DNA of 64,000 bases from Akebia trifoliata (lineage: Eukaryota; Streptophyta; Magnoliopsida; Ranunculales; Lardizabalaceae). Location: NCBI GenBank assembly GCA_017979445.1, contig CM030713.1, positions 25,527,163-25,591,162 on the forward strand, in the 5' to 3' direction. Positions 11,401 through 21,439 of the stretch are shown here, in pieces. The position numbers were made by a program, and so were the translations under genes. Numbering within the stretch: the stretch's first letter is position 1; every line of letters begins with the position of its first letter. The notes beneath the pieces are model-generated. The model was not told the origin of the DNA. It ran no database searches and worked only from the letters and a program-made list of their open reading frames with translations.

Positions 11401-13348
11401 ATAATTTAATTATAGTATATAAACTTTTTTTTATGTGTTTGAATCATTCTTTGCATTTTAAATAGGTTAAATTGTTTATTGACGCGACGAGGAGTTCGAT
11501 AATGCTTTAACTAAAAATATGAGTAAAACTTCTTTATCAAGTAATATAAAAATAGTAAAATTTATATAATAACAAATACTAAAGTATTTAAAAATTTTCT
11601 TTTCTTTTTATCAGCTGATTGGTGGTATAATGATAGTCGTGATATACCCAACCTCGGAAAAATAACGATTAAAGTCTTGAGTTAAACTTGTTCATCTTCA
11701 GGCTGTGAAAGAAATTGGAGTAGTTTTATTTTAATCCACATTCGTCCTCGTAATAAGCTCAAAATGAAAAAAATAAGGAAACTTGGTATTTGCACATTAT
11801 AACATGAAATTACGAACTCGTAATATCATGGATTGTATATTAAAAGATAGTTCTTACAATCTTATTGCTCTAGATTTCATATTTGAGTATGATGACGTAT
11901 TAGACCAGTGGTTGAAAGAGACGAAAGATCCTTTAATGGATAATAATGATTTGTCTTGGTTGGATAGGGAGATTAGTACCCTACCCAAAAGAGATATGAG
12001 TAGATCTCCATCTTAAAGTGGTGTAATGATGATGATGGAGGTGGTGAAGAGACACAAAATAGAGCATGGGATGCTAGTGAACCTGATAATGTGATCATAA
12101 CACAAGATACCGACCATGGTGCTAGGCCATTTGATGAGAGACGCGAGAGATTAGCCAGATTGATAAAATTTCATAATGATGATGATAATGAAACTCAAGA
12201 CTCAATATTATAGTGGTGATAATAGAGGTTATGATCATTATGGATACCCCTAAGAGACGAGTATAAACGAAAATGACGCATCCAACAATTATGGTATTGA
12301 GTTTGGACATGGTGGTTCTTATTATGATTATAGCCAATCTACTAGTGTGTATGAGTATGGACGTTCTTATTCATACCATGGGTAAATAAACTCAAGTTAC
12401 GAACAAGGGGAACAAATCATACCAATATGAATGACACCGCAATTGATGCCTTTACATCTTTTTTCTTCCCTGGTGACTATCGATCTCATCCGCACTATAA
12501 GGAACAAGAACAATACATTGATTTAAAATTACTTTTATATGATTGTATTTTGTATATGTGTTTTAACTCATTATCAACTATATCTAATTAATCATTTTCT
12601 AATTTACTTTTTTGTTCAAAATATCTTTTGTAGGTAAATGAGTTACATACTCTATTGGACATCAGTGCAAATTTTAACTCATGTCATTGTGGTGCTTTGC
12701 TTTTATAACTTCTATTTTTACAAGTCCTTCTTAATTAATATTTGCCTTGGATTCAAATTAAGCTAAACTCAAATTGAGTGTTATATTAGTATTTAATTTA
12801 TTTTTGCATGTATGAATTTACTTGTTATCATGCATTTGCATTTTATCGAATTGCAATTAATGCTTTGATTGATTTGTAATGACTCAATATTTCCTTATGT
12901 TTACATGAAACTCTAGAATGATTTATTTGAAAGTTTGGTAATGCCTGCGTGTTATTTCGAGAAAATTTAAATAGATCAATGTTCTAGTATACATTATCTG
13001 ATGGTAATGCTTTGATATTTTTGATGATAAATTTGGTGCTCTTTAAATATTATATTTAGAAAATAAGTTTGATACACTTGTGTAATGAAAATAAAACATA
13101 CGTAACGATGTAAGTATTTAATTTATTTATTTTGATAGGTATATTATAAATTTTTTTTTTATTTTATATTTTTTTTAACTTCATTTTTTAATAGAAATCA
13201 TTTCTGAAAATTTTCAAAAATTTTCCGATTTTTTAAGCGGTTAAAAACCATTGTCTCAATGCCCAACGAGACGAGACGTGTTGTCCGAGTTAACTCGGTA
13301 TCTGGGTTGAACGAGACGAGACGTGAAACCGAGTTTTAAAACCATATA
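8438..13348 (+). mobile_element. hAT DNA transposon, 4.9 kb, degenerate, with 8-bp target duplication
   Basis: It starts CATGATTTTAAAACTCG and ends CGAGTTTTAAAACCATATA, forming short terminal inverted repeats. It is flanked by ATGGTTGT at 8430-8437 and 13349-13356. Subterminal sequences at both ends are rich in ACGAGAC (two copies of AACGAGACGAGACGTG near the right end), probable transposase-binding motifs. The interior carries broken hAT transposase segments in the + direction. It inserted about 230 bp upstream of the PPR start codon. Confidence 0.88.
9357..12400 (+). pseudogene. hAT transposase remnant (BED finger, DUF659, hAT core and C-terminal region)
   Basis: Ordered fragments of one plant hAT transposase, separated by stops and frameshifts. 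At 9375-9490 there is a BED-finger segment with DIGWQHGTSFKRN and GITSLKEHL, where the usual CxxC reads CNYY. At 10063-10320 there is a DUF659 segment with FNSISFHVAKSPYF and GPTPYEIRG, then YGCTMICNGWK where the family has SDGW. At 10522-10794 there is HTIDLILEDM and ITGFIYN, the core following the second catalytic region. At 11783-11830 there is a short FAHYNMKLR piece like the C-terminal dimerisation region. Multiple stops make it inactive in cis. It cannot support transposition now, but related non-autonomous copies lie at 35.1 and 40.5 kb. Confidence 0.85.
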
Positions 13349-13381
13349 ATGGTTGTTCATTGTTCGAAGTTTCCTTGAACC

Positions 13382-13522
13382 ATGTTTCTCTCCACTCTCC
13401 AGCGGTCCTTAAACCCTAATAAAACCCTCCTCCATGGAAGAAGAAGAAAGAACAACAACAACAACACAGAGTTAGAGATTTCATCTCCTTCTCTTAATCG
13501 CCAACGTTTCATCAGTCTGTAA
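13382..13522 (+). other. Possible upstream ORF (46 codons) before the PPR gene
   Basis: An ATG at 13382 opens a 46-codon frame ending TAA at 13520-13522. It includes a run of Asn codons (AAC repeats). It is only relevant if transcription starts upstream of 13382, and the hAT element ends just 26 bases before that point. No homology recognised. Confidence 0.25.
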
Positions 13523-13555
13523 TAATCTGTCCTCTGCAATTCGAGCTCTCAAACA

Positions 13556-13582
13556 ATGGAGATAATCGAAACTGGTTCGTGA
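13556..13582 (+). promoter_or_regulatory. Short upstream ORF ending 3 nt before the PPR start codon
   Basis: CAATGG at 13555-13559 is a good start context. It opens an 8-codon frame that stops TGA at 13580-13582, three bases before the PPR ATG at 13586. If transcribed it could damp or gate translation of the PPR protein by requiring leaky scanning. Confidence 0.35.
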
Positions 13583-13585
13583 AAG

Positions 13586-15880
13586 ATGTTACATCTCCTT
13601 CGCAATTTCCATGCCATTGGAAGGATAAATTCGCAAAAAGTAAGCCTTTTCTCACCATTCCCTAACCGTAATCGATCTCTAGGTGGTCTCTTCGACAATG
13701 GGCTGATAAAGGTTTCACCTTTCCCCACCAATGTGTTCATCTGGGTTACCAATTTTCTGTTTTTAATTCGAGTTCCTTTCTCAACGGAAGCGAAACCCAA
13801 TAAATTTCTTGAAGATTTGAATAAAGAATCCATTCGTAAGATCGTCGAAGAAGAACGATGGGACGATTCCAGGGTTGTTGATTTCTTTTGTTCTGTTTTA
13901 GCTCCAATTAGATTTTCTAGGGTTTTAGTAGATTTAAGGGGTGATGCAAAATTAGCTCTTAAGTTCTTTAACTGGGCTGGGAAGAGAGAAGGTTATTTCC
14001 ACACGACGGAGTCGTATTGTATCCTTGTTCACATTTTGTTTAGGGCTAGAATGTATTTTGATGCACAAGAAGTTTTGAAAGCTTTGATCCATTCGAAGCG
14101 GGTATTGCCCAGTTTGGATGTTTTTGACATGTTGTGGTCGACTAAGAGCATTTGCAATTCGGGTTATGGAGTCTTCGACGCCTTGTTTAGTGTCTTAACA
14201 GAATTAGGCTTGCTTGAAGAAGCGAGTGAATGTTTTTCAAGGATGAGGAAATTTAAAATTTTCCCAAAGTCCCGATCTTGTAATGTTCTACTACACAGGC
14301 TTTCTAAATTGGGTCGTAGGGACTTGTCGAAGAAGTTTTTCGAAGGTATGATTGCAGAGAAAATTACCCCATCTGTGTTCACTTATAACATAATGATAGA
14401 TCTTTCATGCAAGGAGGGGGATTTGAAGACAGCGAGAATCTTATTTGCACAGATGAAAGAGATGGGTATGATGCCGGACATTGTTACGTACAACTCTCTA
14501 ATTGATGGATATGGGAAGTTTGGACAGTTAGATGAAGCCATATGTATATTTCAGGAAATGAAGGTTTCGGGTTGTAATCCTGATGTGATAACATACAACG
14601 CTTTGATAAACTGTTTTTGTAAATTCGAACGGATGCCTCAGGCATTTGTTTATCTCCGCGAGATGAAGCAGAATGGGATAAAACCCAATGTTGTAACCTT
14701 AAGTACATTTATTGATGCTTTTTGCAAGCAAGGGATGATGCAAGAAGCAATTAAGTTTTTTGTGGACATGAGATTGATTGGTTTGATACCTAACGAGTTC
14801 ACGTATACTTCTTTAATAGATGGGAGTTGTAAAGCTGGTAATCTTCATGAAGCCTTGAAGCTAGTTAATGAGATGTTGCAGTCTGGAACTAACATGAATA
14901 TTGTTACGTACACGGCTTTAGTGGATGGTCTATGTAAAGAGGGAAAGATAGAGAAAGCTGAAGAAGTTTTCAAGGCAATGTTGAAAGCTGGAGTGTCTGC
15001 GAACAAGCTAATCTACACTTCCCTTGTTCATGGGTATTTCAAGAATAAAATGGCGGATAAGGCCATGGAGTTATTAAAAGATATGAGTGAGAAAGGCATC
15101 AAGCCTGATTTATCTCTTTATGGAACCATTATATGCGGTCTTTGTGACCAAGGAAAGTTTGAAGATGTTAAGATTCTAATTGGTGAAATGTCTGAAAGCG
15201 GTGTAAAGGCGAATCATGTTATCTACACAACACTCATGGATGGTTATTTCAAGGCGGGAAACACCTCAGAGGCTCTCAAACTACTAACCAAAATGCCGGA
15301 CTTGGGTGTTATCCCCACCGTTGTGACCTATTCGGTATTGGTTGATGGTTTGTGCAAAGCAGGATTGGTTCAAGAAGCGTCCTATCATTTTGGTAGGATG
15401 GCAGACGTGGGTTTACAACCTAATGTATTGGTTTACACGGCCCTAATCGATGGCCTATGTAAAAATAATTGCTTAGAAGAAGCCACAATCCTTTTCAATG
15501 AAATGTTGGAGAAGGGTATGGATCCGGATAAAATTGCTTACACATCTCTGATGGATGGGAACTTGAAGCACGGGAATCTTCAAGAAGCTTTTGATCTGAG
15601 GGACAAAATGGTGGAAAATGGCATCGAGCTTGATTTGCATTCTTACACTTCATTGATATGGGGGCTTTGTCAACATGATCAAGTGAAACAAGCGAGGAGT
15701 TTGTTGGATGAGATGATGAATCAAGGTATTCTTCCGGACGAGGCTGTTTATAGTTGTCTAATAAGGAAGTATAATGAAAAAGGCGATATGGATGAAGCAA
15801 TTGCGTTACATAATGAGATGTTAAAAATGGGTCTAATCACTTGCTCTACGGATTTTGCCGTACCAAATGAACAAACTTGA
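13586..15880 (+). CDS. P-class pentatricopeptide repeat protein, At2g02150 (EMB2794)-like
   Basis: PPR proteins are organelle RNA-binding factors that stabilise, splice or aid translation of transcripts. This intronless 764-residue frame has an N-terminus rich in Arg, Ser and Phe without acidic residues until about 36, with an RVPFSTEAK segment near 62-70 typical of a mitochondrial presequence cleavage region. A conserved pre-repeat part follows (RGDAKLALKFFNWAGKREG, about 118-136). From about 195 to 745 there are roughly 15 tandem 35-residue P-type repeats with words such as PDVITYNALINCFCKFERM and PNVLVYTALIDGLCKNNCL. No E, DYW or SMR domain is present. Length, repeat order and the C-terminal sequence resemble my memory of Arabidopsis At2g02150, listed as EMBRYO DEFECTIVE 2794. 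The ATG at 13586 is the first in frame. A hAT transposon ends 230 bp upstream. Confidence 0.95.
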   Translation: MLHLLRNFHAIGRINSQKVSLFSPFPNRNRSLGGLFDNGLIKVSPFPTNVFIWVTNFLFLIRVPFSTEAKPNKFLEDLNKESIRKIVEEERWDDSRVVDFFCSVLAPIRFSRVLVDLRGDAKLALKFFNWAGKREGYFHTTESYCILVHILFRARMYFDAQEVLKALIHSKRVLPSLDVFDMLWSTKSICNSGYGVFDALFSVLTELGLLEEASECFSRMRKFKIFPKSRSCNVLLHRLSKLGRRDLSKKFFEGMIAEKITPSVFTYNIMIDLSCKEGDLKTARILFAQMKEMGMMPDIVTYNSLIDGYGKFGQLDEAICIFQEMKVSGCNPDVITYNALINCFCKFERMPQAFVYLREMKQNGIKPNVVTLSTFIDAFCKQGMMQEAIKFFVDMRLIGLIPNEFTYTSLIDGSCKAGNLHEALKLVNEMLQSGTNMNIVTYTALVDGLCKEGKIEKAEEVFKAMLKAGVSANKLIYTSLVHGYFKNKMADKAMELLKDMSEKGIKPDLSLYGTIICGLCDQGKFEDVKILIGEMSESGVKANHVIYTTLMDGYFKAGNTSEALKLLTKMPDLGVIPTVVTYSVLVDGLCKAGLVQEASYHFGRMADVGLQPNVLVYTALIDGLCKNNCLEEATILFNEMLEKGMDPDKIAYTSLMDGNLKHGNLQEAFDLRDKMVENGIELDLHSYTSLIWGLCQHDQVKQARSLLDEMMNQGILPDEAVYSCLIRKYNEKGDMDEAIALHNEMLKMGLITCSTDFAVPNEQT

Positions 15881-17413
15881 TGAGAGGTTTTATATGAAAT
15901 GCCCTGTTCATCACGTATCTGTTGGTGTTGTACGGACTACGAAGGAATTGATAGAGATGGGTACTTGGTTCCACCCCACTGGGTCTTTATTTGCAGTGTA
16001 CCATTTGGATTGTCCCTTTCAATGGGCATGAAAAATGTCGAACATATCTCTTTCGTGAATATCAGCCACGAAGGTAGGCATCTGCTATAAGCATTTACAT
16101 CGAATTATTTTTGGTACATTTTTTTTTCCGGTCTTTAGTGGTTGAAGATCTTCTTTCATCACAGATAGAGGAGACAAATGCCTTGATTACTTCCAGATAT
16201 TGAAGGAAAATGAAGAAGCATTTGTTTTTACAGGATTTTACTGCGATTGTCCTGTGTCTTAGAATTGATCAGACATGCTAATATGGCATCCATGAATTTT
16301 TCAACCGCATCCCATTTCCTGCATCTTATATTCTGTAAGACGAAGTTTGTTGACATCCTTCTTGGGGTATGAATTTAGATTTTTATCTGTTTTATGTAAG
16401 TGATTCTTGTGATCTGACCATTGTAAAATTTCTGTGACAGCTGGGTTGGTCCCAAATAAGAAGAGGATACATTTGGATTCAGGGTTCTCAATTTCATACG
16501 AAATTGATCGAGTCAATGCATGCCAAATGATCAATTTTCATTTTTGAAATTTTCGGAGCCAATTCTTTCATGCGGCAATAATTATACAAAGTTTTTTATC
16601 TGCAATACGGGTACATCCCTTTAGATAGATGATCAATTTGAACGGCTTAGAGAGTATGGTGCAGCTCTGTTTTGAAGACATCTTTTATAAGGTTTCCTGT
16701 TTATCAGGATTGTGGACGAAATGAAAAGGGGAGAATGAAAAGCACTTACCCTTCTCTGCCTCGTTTATTCACAGTAGTCCAAATAATTTATCTTATGTAA
16801 CTGCCCCATGTGGAACTGTACCATACTTTTTTATTATTATTTATAAATAGAACTGTAGTATACTTTGTAACACTAATACAAGATTCATTTTCTTGTTTAC
16901 TTCATGTTCATTATTTCTCACCATTGTCTAATGACTATGGTTTGCTACACCCAAAAGTTTGAAGTTTTCATTATATTTGTGGTAGGATTTTTTTTGTGTT
17001 GTGTGTGTGGGGGTGGGGGGGTTAGTATTGTGGTAGGATTGTTATTTGGAAAGTACTTGTGTTGAATTTTGGAAACTAGTAGTTAAAGAGTATTAGGGGA
17101 GTTCTGATTTCTAGTTTTTTGGATGGTGGAGTCATCATATGAGAATGAAAGGTTTTTCCCTCACAACTATCCGTACCCATGTGCTTGTTTGGTTCTTATA
17201 GAATGAAATTAAGAGTTCGATAAGTTTATTGCTTTGCTTTCTTTGGGGCATGACTCACTTTATTTTGATGGGATGACTTCAAGAGATAGAAGATACTGGG
17301 GTGCTGCTGCTTTTGTTTTCTCCTCTAATGCGGTCTAACCTAATGGTTCTCCTATCTGACTAGGGTTGTTTAAAATAAGTGAAACAACAGTAAACCTTAG
17401 TTCAAGTAATCCG
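15881..17413 (+). other. PPR 3' flank and intergenic spacer
   Basis: This probably includes the PPR 3' untranslated region. It is AT-rich with no second gene that I can support. A purine-rich G-run lies near 17007-17020. Confidence 0.5.
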
Positions 17414-19060
17414 TTTTTTTTTTTTTTTTGAAAATTAAGCCAGGGTTAGGCAGACCCCCAACTAGAAAAGGCCACAAGGCTTACAATCTCACATAAGGAT
17501 GCATAAGCATCTTTCCTAACAATCTCTTTTAGCTCATCCGGGCAATCGTCAAAGCTCATATCTATCCTACCTGTAGAAGCAAGCATGGAGGCAAGAAAGT
17601 CAGCCGCTTTGTTGCCTTCCCTGTAACCAAAATCTATATATTCTCCTCGAAACCTTGCATTAGCATTCTGATTTTCTTCACCACTTCATGAAGCTTCCAC
17701 GGGACCTCGTACTCGCCTTTGATGCAATGCACAGCGACCTTGGAGTCCACCGGAAGCCAAATCTTCCTTAGATTTGCTGAAATAACTGCTTTCAGACCAT
17801 TGTAGATGGTCCCAATCTCATGCACCAACACTGACTTGCCCTCCAAACACAGAGCAATGCAGATTTTAGGCTGCCCCAAGTGGTCACAAATTATCACCCC
17901 TTCTCCCCCAACTATTTCCTCTTAGAGAACCGTCAGCATTAAGCATATGGAACCCCAATGAAGGTCTGATCCAACTACAGGTAATTGGTTGCTTCACAAC
18001 GAACTCTGACCCTTCCTCTTCCACCCTTTGAACAACATCTCTCAGTACATACCCCTCCAGGATCTGAACAGGGTTGAATTCGTTTTGAAACATTCTTCTG
18101 CATCTTTTGAGCCACAAGTGATACATGTAAGCATTGAAGGTGAGCTTCTTCACCCTAGACTGAGAGATTTCCCTTTAAAATTGTTTATCATCCAGGCTAG
18201 TTCTTGCTGCCATGCCAGTCTCTGTGATTCCTTACAATCAATGATCTATACAGCAGCTTTTGCCACAAATTGGAGGAGAAGTTGCATTCCAAGAAGAGAT
18301 GATCTTCATTTTCATTGGCATTCCAACAGAAGCAACATCTAGAAGAAATCAACATACCTTTCTGAAACCAACCGATCTTGCTTCTTCAATCCCCTGCTAA
18401 GTATCAGCCAGCTCAACATAATGTGTCTGTGGATTCTATTTGGAAACCAAATCCAAATCAGACCATGCCATGGCACTACTCTTTAAACCTTCAAAAGTGG
18501 ATCTCGCAGAGTGTACCTTTGGCTTCAGGGGTCCATCTGATTCAGAGGTATCTTTTTCTATACTGTTCAAGTCAGTCCACAGGTCTTCTAGATTGGGTCA
18601 TCCCATCAAGATAAAATCTAGGATAAATCTCACATTAATCTAACATCCTCCACATCCAGGATGCTTCGGTAGGCTCGATCATAGTCCAGAAATGCTTTTG
18701 ACGAATCAAATTTTTATAGACCCTTTTAACCTAAATGTTGTCTCTTTTAGCAACAATGGTTCATTATTTGCTAAGCAATACCTGCCTTGTATCAAGTAGC
18801 AAGATCTTTGAAGCCAATGCCTTCTTCTTTGTTCTTGGCCATCCTTTCCCAACTTATAGCATGAAGTTTTCTTTCCAAGCTCGGCCCCACCCACATGAAC
18901 CTTGCAAGAATTCATTCGATTTCATGGATAACCTTCAGAGGGAGCATTAAGTATTTGTCCAGTACACCTAAACGATGCTTAGAACTGATTTGATTAGCTC
19001 CATTCTCTCAACTATTGAGCCGTCGAATATCAACCATTTTCACGTGGTGTAAATTCCATT
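17413..19060 (-). mobile_element. LINE (L1-type) 3' fragment, minus strand
   Basis: The T-run at 17414-17429 is the poly(A) tail of a minus-strand element. Reading leftward on the minus strand from about 19050 come the post-RT connection (MELIKS then MLPLKVI), the zf-RVT finger (RCCFCWNANENEDHLFLEC, about 18270-18340) and the C-terminal RNase H-like RVT_3 domain, with SLGFHMLNADGSLRG (17915-17960) and LPVDSKVAVHCIKG (17720-17765). The frames are broken and the endonuclease and RT core are missing (5' truncation). Target duplication not resolved. Confidence 0.82.
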
Positions 19061-20488
19061 GGCAAGTATGAGTAGAGGGTTAATCCCTTTCTGGGAGGAT
19101 CTCACCATCATCTATTAGGCCACTCTTTAAGTTTCTTTCAAGTGTTACATACTCATCATCTCATCTCATCTCATCTAGTGTAATTTTTGTCTTTCATTTG
19201 ACAAGTATGGGTTGAGAGTTAATTCCATATTCTATATAAGTCCATTAATTCTTGCACACACTTATTCCCTACCTTACAACCAAACCTCCTAACCCACCCA
19301 ATCTCTCGCTTGGATCAGTTTCAAATCACTAAATTCATCTCAAAATGAATTTTAAAATCTGTTTATATGGTTTCCATTCACATCTTAAACTTTTTAAATG
19401 GTGACGACTCCTAATATCTATAATCTCATTCTTGGAGTCAATTGGTGGGATAATCAATGTGAATTGTTTCGTCACATTGACTTGTCTTAGATCCGAAAGG
19501 ACTTCAAAATACATAAATTCGGGCCTAGTCAATGGGTTTTGTGTTTTTGATATAAGATAATTAATTTTTTAATGATTTAAATGGTTGTTATTTACATGAA
19601 AATAAGATTTTTTTGACTCAACATCTATTACCATCTTATATTTTTTTATATAGTTATCAAATTAGAATTATATTAATAGAATTTTAAATTGATTTAAATA
19701 GCTTGACTGGCCAGAAAACAACCGGTTACATAAGTCATTAACAATAGTAAGTTATGGGATAAATGGTGTAGCCCAATACCTCATCTGAAGCCCAAACATT
19801 ATTTTTGGTCATGTTCATTTATTTAGGCCCAAGTCCGACCCAATTTCTTTCACAAAAGTCGAAACCCAACTCGATATATGGTTCAAAACTAATTAGACTT
19901 GGTTTGGGCTGTCTCAAATTTTTTTAACGTCAACTAAGGGAGCACCAGCTCGCCCAATTGAGGAAATTCTTGAATCCAATAGAGTTTACCTAATGAAATT
20001 CCTTCAAAAGTAACGTAAAAAAGTGCCACGTTGCAAGATTTGAAATCCTACTAAGTTAGTAAGGCTAGACTTACTCTAAATCTTACCCTACTGTCTTATC
20101 AAAAATTGAGTTGACTCACCCGGGTTATTTTGTATATATATCGTTTAACTCACTTTACATTACTTATTAAATGGATTTTTATATTTAAATAATTACAATT
20201 TCTAATGAAATAAGGTGATTAGAAAATGAGTGGTGATAAACAGGCCCTTACTGAGGGGGCCTGTTTGCATTGACTTCTCTAAGTGCTTCTGACTCTTGCA
20301 GGGAGTCAGAAGCACCCTATCGTTTGGATATCCGATGTTTTGAAAAAACAAATTTTTAAAAGAGTCAAAATAGTGCTTTTATGAGAAGTACTGAAATTGG
20401 TACTTCTCTCAATTTCGTTTTTGCAGAGAACAGTTTTTCTATCAAATTTTTTGGTGCGATTCCCAATTGAGTCGTGCTGGGGTGACAT
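19061..20488. other. Intergenic, no gene seen
   Basis: AT-rich spacer. It has a short CATCT microsatellite near 19150 and, at 20230-20275, a head-to-head AACAGGCCC/GGGGGCCTGTTT palindrome that looks like the ends of PIF/Harbinger-type elements, though I could not find their partners. Confidence 0.4.
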
Positions 20489-20618
20489 AGAATTTATCAC
20501 AATTCTGACATGGACATGCATACATAACCGTAGATGGTTCTTACTCGTATCGCAAGGAAACACATCTATGGTTATGTGCACATCCCACGTCAGACTTGTT
20601 AGAATCACAATAAATTCT
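20489..20618. repeat. Hairpin repeat (ACGT-arm family), copy H2
   Basis: The left arm AGAATTTATCACAATTC then TGACATGGACATGCATACATAACC pairs with a right arm containing GGTTATGTGCACATCCCACGTCA and AATAAATTCT. The organisation, including CCACGTCA near the end, matches H3-H6. Confidence 0.65.
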
Positions 20619-20739
20619 TTTTGTCATTTCAACATTTTCTTCCCAATTTTACCCTTAAAAGTAAAACACTTTTTCTTGTTTTTTTTTTTTATCATTTTTT
20701 TTCCTAAACCACATGATACGAAATAGAAGCAGAGAAACA

Positions 20740-21005
20740 TATTGAGAGAGGAGTCTCTCTCCGTTTTGAACATCGACAGAACCCTCAATTTGATCTCTCT
20801 CCCTTCGGCGACTACGGTAGCTAGTTCTCCCTCAATGAAAAGTCGACATAACCCTCAACGGTGGAGAGATATCTCTGATCTTTGAAACCCTCAATAGAAC
20901 CCTTGATATTGATCTCTCTCCCTTCGACTGTATCTTCTCCCTCGGGCGACTACGGTGGCTAGTTTTCTCTCAATAGAAACCCTCAACGGCACCTTGAAAA
21001 AATCC
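20740..21005 (+). repeat. CT/GA-rich tandem repeat, about 130-bp unit, interrupted by the gypsy element
   Basis: Words such as ACCCTCAACGGTGGAGAGAT, GATCTTTGAAACCCTC and TCTCTCCCTTCG recur two to three times, and the array resumes at 26421-26476 after the retrotransposon. The composition resembles a plant 5' leader, and CTCAAG|GTATTT at 26475 could be a splice donor, but no protein follows. Confidence 0.45.
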
Positions 21006-21010
21006 TCAAC

Positions 21011-21421
21011 TTTTATTTTCAGTAACTTTGTGTAATAGAAATAGATGAATGTTTGTGGTAATTCGAGGTTACCATGCCTCCATTATGATTTTATAATTGA
21101 ATATTAACTTCCATGCCTTTCATTGAATAACTGCAAACATAAACAAGCCAGGGAACCACTGACCATTACACAACATGGGCATAACCCATTAACTAGGAAG
21201 TTAAATAACTGACCTAACAAACTATTAACTAGGAAGTTAAATAACTGACCCAACAAACTCATACAATTACATAAACAAAGTACCAAACAAAAGGGACCAC
21301 GTGGCCCATTACATATGACCCAGTCAAATAAAGGACTCAAACACTTAAATCAAAACGACATGGTTTGAAATAACCAGAAAGTGCACCCAATAATATGGAT
21401 TTCGAATCCTAGCTCATAACA
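21011..21421 (-). repeat. 3' LTR of the gypsy element
   Basis: Aligned along its whole length with 26010-26420. Read on the minus strand it starts TGTTATGAGC and ends with the altered TAAAA in place of TAACA. It contains a direct duplication of AACTAGGAAGTTAAATAACTGACC. Confidence 0.93.
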
Positions 21422-21434
21422 AAACTCCCCTTGT
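21422..21434 (-). other. Polypurine tract
   Basis: Minus strand CAAGGGGAGTTTT lies directly against the 3' LTR, where plus-strand DNA synthesis would be primed. The preceding minus-strand codons appear to end the polyprotein. Confidence 0.75.
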
Positions 21435-21439
21435 TAGAA

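Noticed and set aside
13586..15880. Minus-strand and alternative-frame open frames across the PPR gene
   Set aside because: They overlap an unambiguous PPR coding frame and show no domain of their own.
17414..17429. T-run as a Pol III terminator of a small RNA gene
   Set aside because: It is directly followed by minus-strand LINE coding sequence, so it is the LINE poly(A) tail.
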